Assembly (NCBI RefSeq): GCF_000701705.1
Contig: NZ_JNJP01000015.1
Location: forward strand, 6,377-70,376
DNA from: Bilophila wadsworthia ATCC 49260
GTDB taxonomy: Bacteria; Desulfobacterota; Desulfovibrionia; Desulfovibrionales; Desulfovibrionaceae
DNA: 64,000 nt
Reading direction: 5' to 3'
Shown: positions 1-9,145 of the stretch, in pieces
Numbering within the stretch: position 1 is the stretch's first letter
Layout of the letters: the number at the start of each line of letters is the position of its first letter
The notes under the pieces: generated by a model
Told to the model about the DNA's origin: nothing
What the model saw: only the letters and a program-made list of their open reading frames with translations
The model's database searches: none
Translations under genes and position numbers: made by a program

Positions 1-179
1 TGCCCGACGAGGGGGGCGAACACAGTGTCCCGTTCAACGCGCTGACGTTGCCGCAGGATACGGGCGGGGCGATCAAGCGCAACCGCGTGGATCTGTTCTG
101 CGGCAACGGCGAAACGGCGACGCACACGGCCAGTTATCTGGACAACCGGGGAGCGGTGTTTCTGCTGCTTCCTCGATAG
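1..179 (+). CDS. mltA: membrane-bound lytic murein transglycosylase A, C-terminal end (partial)
   Basis: Only the last 58 codons are in the window, ending in TAG. They read as the C-terminal 3D domain of MltA: the motif QDTGGAIK is followed by a conserved Asp-Leu-Phe and Gly-x-Gly-Glu (VDLFCGNGE), and the chain ends in a hydrophobic LLLP, as in this family. The first Asp of this domain is the known catalytic acid in MltA, which cleaves peptidoglycan glycan strands to 1,6-anhydromuropeptides from the outer membrane. The start, signal peptide and lipobox lie upstream of the window and cannot be checked. The next gene starts 135 bases on in the same direction. The family call is fairly safe; the paralogue is not. 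Confidence 0.75.
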   Translation, partial: PDEGGEHSVPFNALTLPQDTGGAIKRNRVDLFCGNGETATHTASYLDNRGAVFLLLPR

Positions 180-195
180 GATTTTGAAAACGCCA

Positions 196-224
196 GCGTT
201 TCTCACCGGATAGGTGAGAACGCC
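196..224 (+). terminator. possible hairpin after mltA, no clear U-tract
   Basis: The arms GCGTTTCTCACC and GGTGAGAACGCC pair around a 5-base loop with one unpaired base. No run of T follows, so it may act as an RNA end-protecting hairpin or a weak terminator rather than a classic intrinsic terminator. Confidence 0.3.
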
Positions 225-314
225 GAGGCGGTTTGCTTGCAAGGGGCGTGCGTTTTCGCTATCGTGCGGAGATCGCGCGCCCTTGCGCATGACCTTTTGC
301 CCGGATAGGCACAG

Positions 315-1763
315 ATGAATTTCGTTACGCTGGAGTTCGCAACCTTTTTCCTGTTCGTCCTTGTCGCGGGCTGGCTGCTGCGTGAGAGGGACGGGGAATA
401 CAGGGCGTTTCTGCTCGTCTGCAATCTCTTTTTTTATGCGCTCGCGGGCATGGCCTTTGTCCCATTGCTGCTGGCCGTGGCGGTGCTCAACTGGGGGGCC
501 GTCCACCTGATGTCCCGTTTTTCGGGGCAGCCGCGCAAACGGAAAGGCGTCATCGCGCTGGACGTGGCCCTGCATGTGGCCCTGCTGGCGTTCTTCAAGT
601 ATTATGAATTCCTCATTCTGGGCTTGGAATCGCTGGCAAGCGCCGCCGGGCTCGACACCGGCATCCTGCGCCATGCGTTGCCCTCGATGGAGATCCTGTT
701 CCCCGTAGGGCTGTCTTTTTACACGTTCCAGGGGTTGTCCTACGCCATCGATCATTACCGCTGCCCGGACGAGCCGCCGCGCGCGTTTCTGGACGTGCTG
801 CTGTTCGTGTCCTTCTTCCCCACGATCATGGCGGGGCCGATCATGCGCGCCCGGCAGTTCCTGCCGCAGCTCGGGCACCGGACATGGGATTCCCGCGACT
901 TGCAGGAAGGGTTCGCGCTTATCCTCAGCGGGCTGTTCAAGAAGGTCGTGATCGCCAGCTACCTGTCCGAGCATATCGTGCGTGACGTGTTCGAATCGCC
1001 GGAATTTTACTCCTCGTGGACGATCCTCGCCGCCGTGTATGCCTACTCCATACAGATCTTCTGTGATTTTTCAGGATATTCGGACATGGCGATCGGCGTG
1101 GGGCGGCTCATGGGGTTCCGCCTGCCGGAGAACTTCCGTTCACCGTACCTTGCGTTGAACATACAGGATTTCTGGCGGCGCTGGCATATCACCCTGTCCC
1201 TGTGGCTCCGCGACTACCTGTATATCCCGCTTGGCGGGAGCCGCCGGGGGAACCGCTACCTGAACCTGATCATCACGATGGCGCTCGGCGGGCTGTGGCA
1301 CGGCTCGAATATCCGTTTTCTGGTCTGGGGAGTCATGCATGGGGTGGGGCTGGCCGTCGTCCATGCCTTCCATGAACTGAAAAAGCGTTTCTGGCCGGAT
1401 GGGTTCACGCCCAGCCCGGCTTTGCACTGGTGCGGCGTGGGCGCGGCATGGCTGCTGACGTTCCACTTCGTGTCCTTCCTGTGGGTATTTTTCCGGGCGG
1501 AAGACATGGAGCGGAGCCTTGAAATCCTGCGCCGCGTCTTTGTCTTCGGGCAGCCCGGCGAAGGTTTCCCGTTACTGGTGATCCCCGCGGTGCTCATAGG
1601 TCTGGCGCTGCAGCTTTTCGGGGCGAGGCTGTTCGCGGCGTTCGTGGATGCGCAGGAGCGCCTGCCGTGGGCTGTGCAGGCGGTGGTCCTTGCGCTCGTG
1701 GGCGGTTTTATCCTGAAGATGGGTCCGGATGGCGTCATGCCTTTCATTTATTTCCAATTTTGA
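315..1763 (+). CDS. MBOAT-family membrane O-acyltransferase (AlgI/PatA-like)
   Basis: A 482-residue polytopic membrane protein of the MBOAT family, of the normal AlgI/DltB length. The family signature is complete: FWRRWHITLSLWLRDYLYIP, with His291, and the second conserved histidine in GGLWHG (His329). In this family the protein carries acyl groups across the membrane and hands them to an extracytoplasmic acceptor such as alginate, cell-wall polymer or peptidoglycan. The next gene, 18 bases downstream, encodes a membrane-anchored SGNH hydrolase fused to an esterase, so the two probably form one acyl-transfer and editing unit, as AlgI works with AlgJ/AlgX. The acceptor polymer cannot be told from the sequence. 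The ATG is the first in frame and fits the family N terminus. Confidence 0.85.
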   Translation: MNFVTLEFATFFLFVLVAGWLLRERDGEYRAFLLVCNLFFYALAGMAFVPLLLAVAVLNWGAVHLMSRFSGQPRKRKGVIALDVALHVALLAFFKYYEFLILGLESLASAAGLDTGILRHALPSMEILFPVGLSFYTFQGLSYAIDHYRCPDEPPRAFLDVLLFVSFFPTIMAGPIMRARQFLPQLGHRTWDSRDLQEGFALILSGLFKKVVIASYLSEHIVRDVFESPEFYSSWTILAAVYAYSIQIFCDFSGYSDMAIGVGRLMGFRLPENFRSPYLALNIQDFWRRWHITLSLWLRDYLYIPLGGSRRGNRYLNLIITMALGGLWHGSNIRFLVWGVMHGVGLAVVHAFHELKKRFWPDGFTPSPALHWCGVGAAWLLTFHFVSFLWVFFRAEDMERSLEILRRVFVFGQPGEGFPLLVIPAVLIGLALQLFGARLFAAFVDAQERLPWAVQAVVLALVGGFILKMGPDGVMPFIYFQF

Positions 1764-1781
1764 TTTCATGAGGGGCCGTGC

Positions 1782-3770
1782 ATGAAGAACCCTTTCCGAT
1801 CCGAGCGGGGAACGCTCACGTCCGGTCGTGCCTGCGCCGTATACGCGCTGGCCTTCGTTTTGATGCTTTTTCTGGACGCGACGCGTTTCTCCAGCTTTCT
1901 GGACCGGGCCGGCATCGATTTTCCGCCCGCCGCCGTGGTAGGGCAGACGGTGAAGGGCGTAGCCGAAGCGACGGGCCTCGCCGCCTTTTCGGAGGCGGAA
2001 ATCCGATTGGTGACCGCGTTCAACACGGATAAAACTCTTGGGACCGTCGAAGGGCCGTCTGTAGCCACTGCTCCAAGCACGGCCCCGCAGCGGCCCGTAG
2101 CCGATGCGCTGGCGGATTTTTCCCGTGAGGCGGCTTCTCCCGCACAGCCGGAGCCCCCAGTCGAAGAGGTTCCCGCTTCCGTCCCTCCCGCCGCCGTACC
2201 TGAACAGGCCGTGCGGACTCCCGGTGCGCAGCCGGAAACAGGGATTCCGCCGCCTCCGGTTCGGGCGGAAACGGAACGCAAGCCGCTGGTGCTGCTCGTG
2301 GGCGACTCCATGATGATGGAAGGGTTCGGGCCCGTGCTCCAGCGTACTCTGCGCAAGCGCCCGGATCTGGAAGTGGTGCGCGAAGGCAAATATTCGACCG
2401 GTCTCAGCCGTCAGGACTATTTCGATTGGCCCGCGCAGCTTGAGAAGCTGGTGGGGAAGTACAACCCGGATATGGTCGTGATCTGCATGGGGGCCAATGA
2501 CCCGCAGGACATCATCGACGAGAACCGCAAGCGCCATCACGCCGACAGTGAATCGTGGAAGACGATTTACCGGAGCCGCGCCGAACGCCTGCTTGCCGTG
2601 GCCACGGCCAAGGGTGCCAAGGCCGTATGGGTCGGTCTGCCCGTCATGGGCAAGGAACCGTATTCGACCCGCGTCCGCCGCTTGAGCGAGCTGCAAAAGG
2701 AAGCCTGCGAGACGTATCATGCCGCCTTCGTGGATACGGTCAAGGTGCTGGCCGACGCTCAGGGCAACTACACGACATTCAAGGTCGACGACAAGGGACG
2801 CCACGTCCGGCTGCGGTATAAGGATATGGTGCATGTGACCGAGGACGGTGGAGCCATGCTGTCCGCCGCAGTGGAACCTGTTGTCGAAAAGGAACTTCTT
2901 CTTGGCAAGAACAAGGCGGCGGAACGTCCCGCGCCTCAGGCTCTGCCTTCCTCCGCATCTTCTTCTCCCCTACCGGCGGAGTCCCCTTTGCCCGCCGTCG
3001 CTGAGGCCTCCGCGGAGCAGGGCGGCATTCCGTTCACTGTGGACTCCATGTTCCGTGGAGGGAAGATTCCTTGCTACGCGTTCCTTCCCGCCGACCGCAA
3101 GCCGGGCGAGCGTTTCCCCGTCGTGTATCTGCTGCATGGTGCATTCGAGGATGCGGGCGTCTGGAACACGCGGGCCGGAGCGCTGCTGTCGAAGCTGGCG
3201 ACCCGCGAGCGGCTGGTGTTCATCGCGCCGTCATGCGGCCGCACCGGCTGGTATGCGGACAGCCCCTATTTGAAGAAAAGCCGTATTGAGAGCTTTTTCG
3301 CGCGCGAGTTGATGCCGTATGTGGAACGGGCTTTCCCTGTGCTGCCGAAGCGCGGCGTCATGGGCATGTCGATGGGGGGGCACGGTTCCTTTGTCCTTGC
3401 GCTGCGGCATCCCGGCTCCTTTGCCTCGGTCAGCTCCATGAGCGGCGTTATGGACATTACCCGGCATCCCGATCAATGGAAGATCCGCGACGTGCTCGGC
3501 CCTATGAACGCCAACAAGGCGTTGTGGCAGTCGTATTCCGCCGAAGATCTGCTGAAACGGTCGAAGGCCGCCGGGATGCCCGCCATGCTCATCACCACAG
3601 GGCAGCAGGACGCGTATGTCGTGCCTGAGAACCGCGCCTTTCGGGATACGCTCCGCCGGGGCGGGTTCTCCTATCAGTACCGCGAGGCGCCCGGCCTCCA
3701 CGACTGGACGTATTGGCTTGACGAGCTTCCCCTACATGTAGCGTTCCATGCGGGGGTGTTGCATCGGTAG
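1782..3770 (+). CDS. membrane-anchored SGNH hydrolase (DUF459-like) fused to a serine esterase
   Basis: A 662-residue protein with two complete hydrolase domains. Residues about 15-35 form a signal anchor, followed by a Pro/Ala-rich linker to about 165. Domain 1 (about 168-375) is an SGNH/GDSL hydrolase: GDS with Ser176, GAND at 237-240, and the Asp348-x-x-His351 pair. A second Ser/Pro/Ala-rich linker leads to domain 2 (about 415-662), an alpha/beta-hydrolase of the EstD/feruloyl-esterase type with GMSMGGHGS (Ser530), Asp610 and His640 as a likely triad. A GAGGGG-like ribosome site lies 7 bases before the ATG. The gene follows the MBOAT acyltransferase. SGNH proteins beside MBOATs usually move acetyl groups onto polysaccharides, and the added esterase could remove them or act on a different ester. 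I know of no named protein with this layout. The families are sure, the joint role is inferred. Confidence 0.8.
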   Translation: MKNPFRSERGTLTSGRACAVYALAFVLMLFLDATRFSSFLDRAGIDFPPAAVVGQTVKGVAEATGLAAFSEAEIRLVTAFNTDKTLGTVEGPSVATAPSTAPQRPVADALADFSREAASPAQPEPPVEEVPASVPPAAVPEQAVRTPGAQPETGIPPPPVRAETERKPLVLLVGDSMMMEGFGPVLQRTLRKRPDLEVVREGKYSTGLSRQDYFDWPAQLEKLVGKYNPDMVVICMGANDPQDIIDENRKRHHADSESWKTIYRSRAERLLAVATAKGAKAVWVGLPVMGKEPYSTRVRRLSELQKEACETYHAAFVDTVKVLADAQGNYTTFKVDDKGRHVRLRYKDMVHVTEDGGAMLSAAVEPVVEKELLLGKNKAAERPAPQALPSSASSSPLPAESPLPAVAEASAEQGGIPFTVDSMFRGGKIPCYAFLPADRKPGERFPVVYLLHGAFEDAGVWNTRAGALLSKLATRERLVFIAPSCGRTGWYADSPYLKKSRIESFFARELMPYVERAFPVLPKRGVMGMSMGGHGSFVLALRHPGSFASVSSMSGVMDITRHPDQWKIRDVLGPMNANKALWQSYSAEDLLKRSKAAGMPAMLITTGQQDAYVVPENRAFRDTLRRGGFSYQYREAPGLHDWTYWLDELPLHVAFHAGVLHR

Positions 3771-3891
3771 CAGAGGATGCCGAAGGGCCGGTAGTGGCTC
3801 CGGGTATCATATCCTTGCACGGAAAATCCCTCTCCTCCTCCAAAACCGACGCCCGCTGGAACAGGGCAGGGTCATACATCGTAACAACGAA

Positions 3892-3935
3892 AAGCCGTCC
3901 TTTTTCTGAACGGAAAAAGGACGGCTTCTTTATTT
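3892..3935. terminator. strong bidirectional intrinsic terminator
   Basis: A perfect 15-bp stem (3892-3906 with 3913-3927, core AAGCCGTCC) around a 6-base loop, followed on the plus strand by a T-rich run. On the minus strand a T-rich tail is also present. It sits between the converging esterase-fusion and HAD genes and can serve both. Confidence 0.9.
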
Positions 3936-3943
3936 TGTATGGG

Positions 3944-4606
3944 CTACTCCGCCTTGCGGAGCGTGCGCCATTCTGGATCGTCGGTCAGATAGCGCGGGCG
4001 CTCAGCGAGGAGCTTTGCCTTGTCGCCATAGCCGTACAGGGCCGCGATGGTGGCTATGCCCTGTTCGTTGCCGCCTCTGATATCGAGGGCCGTGTCTCCC
4101 ACCATGACCATTGAAGCGGGATCGAGGGCATGGCGCTCCATAAGGAGACGGATGATATCCTTTTTGCAGAGTTGCCGGTCCGGCAGGGAATCCGTGCAGC
4201 CGACGCCTTCGAGGAAGGGCATGAACCCCTTGAGCGTAAGCATCCTTTGCGCGGCGGCCTCCGGTTTATGCGTGGCGACGAACAGGCGGCAGCCTTTGGC
4301 CCGCAAACGCTCAAGCAACGCGAAGATGCCGGGGTAAGGAGTGCTTTGTGGGAAGGTGCCGCCAAAATAGAGGTCACGGAATGCGGCCACATGCCGGGTG
4401 ATTTTCGCTTCGTCGGCGTCCGGGCAGACTTCACGGAAAATACCTTCCAGCGGAGGGCCGATGATGGAGAGCTCCATCCGAGGGATCGGATCGCCCGCGT
4501 CACGCAGGACGGCGGCAATGGCTTCGAGAACGTCCGGCGCGCTATCCACAAGCGTGCCGTCAAGGTCAAAGAGAATGGTCGAGAAAGGGAACGCGGAAAG
4601 CTGCAT
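3944..4606 (-). CDS. HAD-superfamily phosphatase (phosphoglycolate phosphatase-like)
   Basis: A 220-residue haloacid dehalogenase-type hydrolase. Motif I is DLDGTLVDS, with Asp14 as nucleophile and Asp16 as acid/base. Motif III/IV reads VMVGDTALDI, and a helical cap lies between them as in the Gph/PGP subfamily. It should dephosphorylate a small cytosolic metabolite, with phosphoglycolate the usual guess. I chose the internal ATG at 4604-4606 because it has an AGGAG ribosome site 8 bases upstream and places the DLDGT strand at the normal distance from the N terminus; the longer open frame to 4705 adds residues with no family match. It is monocistronic, ending at a strong shared terminator. 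Confidence 0.8.
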   Translation of the reverse strand: MQLSAFPFSTILFDLDGTLVDSAPDVLEAIAAVLRDAGDPIPRMELSIIGPPLEGIFREVCPDADEAKITRHVAAFRDLYFGGTFPQSTPYPGIFALLERLRAKGCRLFVATHKPEAAAQRMLTLKGFMPFLEGVGCTDSLPDRQLCKKDIIRLLMERHALDPASMVMVGDTALDIRGGNEQGIATIAALYGYGDKAKLLAERPRYLTDDPEWRTLRKAE

Positions 4607-5139
4607 CAAAAACTCCTTGCAATGTCCACCGGAAAAGCCGCAAGCCTCGCCATATGAGGGCGTATACGGGAAAGCGGGTTCCTTCTTACGGCTGTGCGCT
4701 GCCACAGGTTAACCTATGCGGCGCTTCGGCGGTTTCCGTTGTCGCTCGCCCACGGCCTCTTGGTCAAGCGCGTGGGACATGTTGAGGCGGGAAATCATCT
4801 TGAGCGATGAGGAGGCGATGCACCATTGGGGGTGGATGTTCCCGTATGGTTTATCATCAGGGGATACTCACAATCCTCCCAAATGCCCTCGGAAGCAGGG
4901 CATGAAAACCGTGTCGGCACGCTGTCAGGGGAGGAAGGCCGTTCGCCGGCGGCATCCCCGCTTCCTGACGGAAACGTATCGGTGAATACGCGGAGGGAAA
5001 CATGTGTGAAAGGGGCGGGTTCGCTCCTGGGCCCGCCCCTTTTATAGGTGCACGGAGGAATAGGCCTACAAGAGTTTCCGCTCTCGTGCAAAAGAGAAAG
5101 GACGGTTCTGGATAGGCGCACCGCACCGGGAGGCGTTTT
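4607..5139. other. intergenic region, no supportable gene
   Basis: About 530 bases between the HAD gene start and the end of the sugar-binding lipoprotein gene. Short open frames exist on both strands but none has a family signature or a convincing start. The only clear structure is the hairpin at 5009-5043. The promoter of the HAD gene should lie at the left edge. Confidence 0.5.
5009..5046 (+). terminator. GC-rich intrinsic terminator hairpin
   Basis: The arm AAAGGGGCGGG pairs with CCCGCCCCTTT over 11 bp around a 12-base loop, ending in TTTT on the plus strand. On the minus strand, downstream of the leftward lipoprotein gene, the tail is only three T. It lies between two leftward genes, so its main customer may be the 5140-8366 operon despite the weaker tail. 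Confidence 0.6.
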
Positions 5140-6153
5140 TTACTCCGAGTAAATGTCTTCCTTCGTAAAATGGCCGGGTTCGATCAGCACCTTATTGATG
5201 TTTTCTCTGGTCACGACTTTACCGTTGATCAGGAACGCGTTGATTTTATTGCTACCGTCGTTGCCCAGTTCAGAATTGACGTTGACCTTTTTCTTCGTGG
5301 CAAGGTTGTATGCCTCGTCCACGGCGGCATACGCCAGTTCCCTCAGGTCCATGTAGATGGTCGCGTCCTGCGTGCCCGCGAGGATTCTTTTGATGGCGGC
5401 GAGTTCAGCGTCCATGCCGGTGATGACGGCATGGTTGGTGACGTGGAGCTCCTCGAGCGCTTCGGCGGCGGCCCCGGCGAGGCGATCATTGGAGGCGAAG
5501 ATCGCATCGATACGGTTGCCGTTTGCGGCGACGGCTTCCTTGACCAGCTTCTTGGCTTCAGCAGGGGACCATTTGGGCACGTACGCATCCAGAACCATAT
5601 TGAGTTTGCCGTTTTCGATCAGAGGCTTGATGTATTTCATGGCTCCATAATACAAAAACGGCGTGTTGAAGTCGTTCACGTCGCCTTTGAGGACAATGAT
5701 GTCCCCGTGGTAGACTTTTTCAGTCAGGTGCTGCCCCATGTTCTGCCCGATCTTATAGCAGTCGTACCCGACGAAAAGGTCGACGCTGCCCCCCATGACG
5801 GCCCGCGCGTAGGAAACCACTTTGGTGTTCTTCTGTTTGGCGTACATCAGGACATCGTCGACCTTGCGGGTGTTGTTCGGCGTGATGATCAAAACGTCGA
5901 TGCCGTCGGAGAGCATTTCAAGGCAGTCTTCGGCCTGCGTCTTGGAGCTGTCCGGCAGATTGAGCCGCAGTTCGATGTCCGCCCCGAGCGCTTTGGCGCG
6001 TTCCTGCATGAACGCCATGTCCTTCTGCCAGCGCGCCGCGCCTCCGGCACCGATGGAAACGCCGATTTTCACCTTGCGGCTGTTGTCCTCGCAACCGCCC
6101 AAACCTAAAAGCAGAATCGCCGCACATATGCAGGACAGCCATTTCTTCAGCAT
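5140..6153 (-). CDS. periplasmic sugar-binding lipoprotein (XylF/type I PBP family)
   Basis: A 337-residue type I periplasmic binding protein with a lipoprotein signal peptide: charged start, hydrophobic stretch and the lipobox LGGC with Cys21. The mature start KIGVSIG and blocks such as IITPNN, SNDRLAGAAAEAL and ITGMDAE match the D-xylose/ribose-binding group. No permease or ATPase gene is nearby. Instead its ATG overlaps by 7 bases the end of the upstream dCache-GGDEF-EAL gene, so the two are co-transcribed and probably translationally coupled. I infer that the binding protein presents a sugar or related ligand to the sensor rather than feeding an ABC importer, as seen with LuxP/LuxQ and ChvE/VirA. 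It could instead serve a transporter encoded elsewhere. Confidence 0.8.
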   Translation of the reverse strand: MLKKWLSCICAAILLLGLGGCEDNSRKVKIGVSIGAGGAARWQKDMAFMQERAKALGADIELRLNLPDSSKTQAEDCLEMLSDGIDVLIITPNNTRKVDDVLMYAKQKNTKVVSYARAVMGGSVDLFVGYDCYKIGQNMGQHLTEKVYHGDIIVLKGDVNDFNTPFLYYGAMKYIKPLIENGKLNMVLDAYVPKWSPAEAKKLVKEAVAANGNRIDAIFASNDRLAGAAAEALEELHVTNHAVITGMDAELAAIKRILAGTQDATIYMDLRELAYAAVDEAYNLATKKKVNVNSELGNDGSNKINAFLINGKVVTRENINKVLIEPGHFTKEDIYSE

Positions 6154-8366
6154 ATCCGACCTTCTTTGAATACGTTACGGAAGCTTTCCTCATCCATAGG
6201 CTTTGCGAAGTAGTAGCCCTGTGCGATGGAGCAGCCGCACTCCTTCATCAAGCGCACGTTCTCAAGGTGCTCCACGCCCTCGACGACAACCTTGATATTC
6301 AGTTTTCTCGCCATATCGGCAATCGACGAGAAGATGATGTTTCGCCTGTTGTTGTCCGCCGCTTCGCTCAGGAAGCCTTTGTCGATTTTGAGGACATCGA
6401 TGGGGATGTCCTTGAGCATATTGAGCGAGGAATAGCCGGAACCGAAATCGTCCATAGCGATTGCAAATCCGTTGGCGTGCATTTTCCGTGTAAAGGCATA
6501 GATGGTGTCGATATTGTCGAATATGGCGCTTTCAGTCAGTTCTATTTCAATAAGATGAGCGGGCACGCCGTATTCACATTGTTTCTTGACGATTTTGCTG
6601 AGGAAGTCGCTGTCCATCAGGTGGAGGCGCGAGAAGTTCACCGAGATGGGAACACACGCCAGGCCCTGCTCAAGGAAGGATTTCAGGAACTTGAGGACCT
6701 TTTCGTACATGATCATGTCGAGTTCGACGATAAGGCCCGTCTGTTCGCACATGGGAATGAATTCGTTGGGGAAGATGAATTTGCCCTCGCGGGTCTTCCA
6801 GCGCACCAGCGCTTCGCCGCCCACGAGGATGCCGCTGTTGATGTCCACCTTGGGCTGGTAGTACGGGATGAATTCATCGTTCTTCAGCGCTTGCTTCACG
6901 GCGCGTTTCAACTGCTCGTTATGGATCGTTATCTGTTCGAATTTGTTTGTGTAATAGGCGAATTTTTTATTCAGCACACCCTTGATTGAGCGGGCGGCCG
7001 TCCCTGCCTTATCCACCATGAGGTTGATGCTTTCGGTGCTGTCCGTGACGGAATAAATACCCGCTGAAAAATAGAGGGTTATCTCTTCATTCTCGATGGA
7101 AGAGAGCAGGGCGTTCAGCCGTCCTTCCGCGGCGTTTTCAAGCAGGATCACAAAATGGTCGCTGTAAATCCTTGCGATCAGTTCGTGGGCATTCAGCTGC
7201 TGGCTGATGCTTTCATTGATCTTGCGTAAAATGCGATCGCCGAATTCAAATCCGTAAAAATTGTTTATGTATTTGAAATTGTCGATATCAAATTTGATAA
7301 TATGGAATTTCTTATGGGGACACTGGGTCAGTATCCCTTGCGCATCGACAAGAAATTTATTGTATGTGTCACCCAGAGTAACCGTGTCGACAAAGGCAAT
7401 TTTTTCCAATTGCGCGCGCTGCTTGTTCTTGTACCACAAGAAATACGTAAGGCTTGAGGTAAAGATAACTACGATGACGAACAGAATGAAATAGAAAATA
7501 CTGATGACGGTATTGCCGTTGGGAGAAACGGCATTGTTCGGTACGCTTGTAATCAAATACCAGTCGTGGATTTTTTCTATGGGAGTATATGCCGAGAAGA
7601 TTTCCCTCCCGGCTATCGTCGTCTCGATGAACCCGTTGCGGTTGTTCCGGATATCCCGTTTCATCTGCTCTGAAGCTTTAGGGTTGCCCGCCCCATAGAG
7701 ATCGCGGAAGTAATTGTCGGACTTCTGCTCACACTTGGGATGCGCCGAGTGAAGGATAACGTATCCTTCACGGTTGATTACATACATATAGCCCTGCGAG
7801 GAAAAGATGGAGAGGGAACATATCTTGTACATTTCCTCGAATGTAATGACCTTTTGTATGGTCCCCACGATTTCCCCGTTATACGAGAGCGGCACGCTGA
7901 TGACGAAAACCTCATCCCCGTTGATGCGTGAAATAAGCTTGTCTGAAATATTGGGGATGCCGTCGATGGCGAGGCGGAAATAATGCCGCCCCGAGATATC
8001 TAGCTTCCGGCCGCCATCAAACAAGGCCATGCCGTCCCTGTTCGCAGTGAACAGATCATCCGTGTTGTTTTCTTTGGCGTATTGTTCGATGAGGTCCTGT
8101 GTCTTGAGCTTGCCGGAAGATTCCTCGGCCTTCAACCTATCGGAAAGTTTGTTTGCGGTGATATCCAGCGAGTTGACGTTCATCATCAACCTGCTGGTGA
8201 TGGCGTCCTTGTTCTGGGTCACAATCTCCACCAAATTGATTTTTACGTCCGAATTCAGCAAATTTTGGACATAACGCATGAGAAAGACTACCGAGACAGA
8301 TAGTGCAAGATTTATAAAAACCATGAATATAGGTAATATATTTTTAAAAAATATTTTTTCTCTCAT
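6147..8366 (-). CDS. dCache sensor with degenerate GGDEF and intact EAL domain (c-di-GMP phosphodiesterase)
   Basis: A 739-residue membrane sensor. A transmembrane helix at about 9-31 and a second at about 287-311 flank a periplasmic double-Cache domain. The GGDEF domain (about 325-455) reads YSDHF at 401-405 in place of GGDEF, so cyclase activity is unlikely. The EAL domain (about 490-735) is complete: EALVRW at 518-523, DDFGSGYSSL from 639 and VVEGVE near 694. It should hydrolyse c-di-GMP to pGpG, with the GGDEF-like part perhaps binding GTP as a regulator. The downstream sugar-binding lipoprotein overlaps it by 7 bases, suggesting ligand sensing through the periplasmic domain. The upstream region is AT-rich and probably carries the promoter. 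The domain calls are firm, the signal is unknown. Confidence 0.88.
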   Translation of the reverse strand: MREKIFFKNILPIFMVFINLALSVSVVFLMRYVQNLLNSDVKINLVEIVTQNKDAITSRLMMNVNSLDITANKLSDRLKAEESSGKLKTQDLIEQYAKENNTDDLFTANRDGMALFDGGRKLDISGRHYFRLAIDGIPNISDKLISRINGDEVFVISVPLSYNGEIVGTIQKVITFEEMYKICSLSIFSSQGYMYVINREGYVILHSAHPKCEQKSDNYFRDLYGAGNPKASEQMKRDIRNNRNGFIETTIAGREIFSAYTPIEKIHDWYLITSVPNNAVSPNGNTVISIFYFILFVIVVIFTSSLTYFLWYKNKQRAQLEKIAFVDTVTLGDTYNKFLVDAQGILTQCPHKKFHIIKFDIDNFKYINNFYGFEFGDRILRKINESISQQLNAHELIARIYSDHFVILLENAAEGRLNALLSSIENEEITLYFSAGIYSVTDSTESINLMVDKAGTAARSIKGVLNKKFAYYTNKFEQITIHNEQLKRAVKQALKNDEFIPYYQPKVDINSGILVGGEALVRWKTREGKFIFPNEFIPMCEQTGLIVELDMIMYEKVLKFLKSFLEQGLACVPISVNFSRLHLMDSDFLSKIVKKQCEYGVPAHLIEIELTESAIFDNIDTIYAFTRKMHANGFAIAMDDFGSGYSSLNMLKDIPIDVLKIDKGFLSEAADNNRRNIIFSSIADMARKLNIKVVVEGVEHLENVRLMKECGCSIAQGYYFAKPMDEESFRNVFKEGRIC

Positions 8367-9145
8367 ACGATTCTGTCAGGATAAAAGATATTTATTCTTT
8401 TGATAGATAAAAACTTTGTTCCAGCTGGTAGCTGAAGGCTGAAGAGGAAGAATGGAAACAACTCCAATATGGCGATAAGTAATGTTTTTATTCTCTGAGC
8501 AAGTATGCTTTAACAAAACTAGTATATTTTGTGTTAATCGTTGACTTGAATTATATTTTTTATGATCTGTTTTTTTACCTTATTAACAAAAAGTGTTTTT
8601 GATAACGGATAAAAGAAATATGTTGTTTTTATACAAAAAGTAAAATAGGTGTTCCAATAATTTATTGCCGTATACAACGGGATGGCTTTATTTAACGAAA
8701 ATCAAATACAGTATAGACTAAACAAGGCGAGGATAGAAATAACCTCGCCTCGGGACAGTATATGTGTCGCGCTTCCAACCCCATAACTGTATTCCACTAT
8801 GCGATTTTACGCCATAGTTATGAGATGGCGGCTCAAAGGATGTGCCTACATTGAAAAGCAAAGGCATCGTCTCAGTTTTCCGGGCGCGGATCAATAGATT
8901 TGATGAGGATTTCGGCTTTCTCAGCGAAGGAATCTTTCTAGCTTATTGACTTTTCACTCTCTATTTATCTTTCGAGCGAAGAAAGGGGTATATGGATCTG
9001 CATATGGGAAGAGCGGCCCCAAGATCGAATGACGAAGGGACCGCTCTTTTTGCGTGCAAGCGGAGTGTCGGCTGTTCGGAGGAAGCGGGAGCGGACCTGA
9101 ATCCGTTTTGGAGTGTGGCCTGTGCGCCTTCCGAGCGGCGCGCGG
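8367..9145. other. AT-rich intergenic region with two hairpins and no clear gene
   Basis: About 780 bases. The left 380 are strongly AT-rich and should hold the promoter of the leftward sensor operon. A short perfect 8-bp hairpin lies at 8725-8750 (AGGCGAGG/CCTCGCCT), and a loose inverted repeat CATAACT/AGTTATG at 8782-8822. Short reading frames around 8820-8950 look like they could be decayed coding DNA, but I could not match them to a family. Confidence 0.5.
9009..9051 (+). terminator. intrinsic terminator hairpin
   Basis: The arm AAGAGCGGCCCC pairs with GGGACCGCTCTT (one mismatch) around a 16-base loop and runs into TTTTT on the plus strand. No intact rightward gene precedes it, which suggests it once served a gene now lost from the 8400-9000 stretch. 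Confidence 0.65.

Noticed and set aside
4716..4985. An 89-codon rightward frame between the HAD and lipoprotein genes
   Set aside because: No motif, no ribosome site, and an amino acid make-up (Arg, Ser, Trp, Pro) typical of random GC-rich frames.
8782..8822. Possible riboswitch or attenuator (CATAACT/AGTTATG inverted repeat)
   Set aside because: The stem is only seven pairs with a long loop, and no gene follows it closely in either direction.
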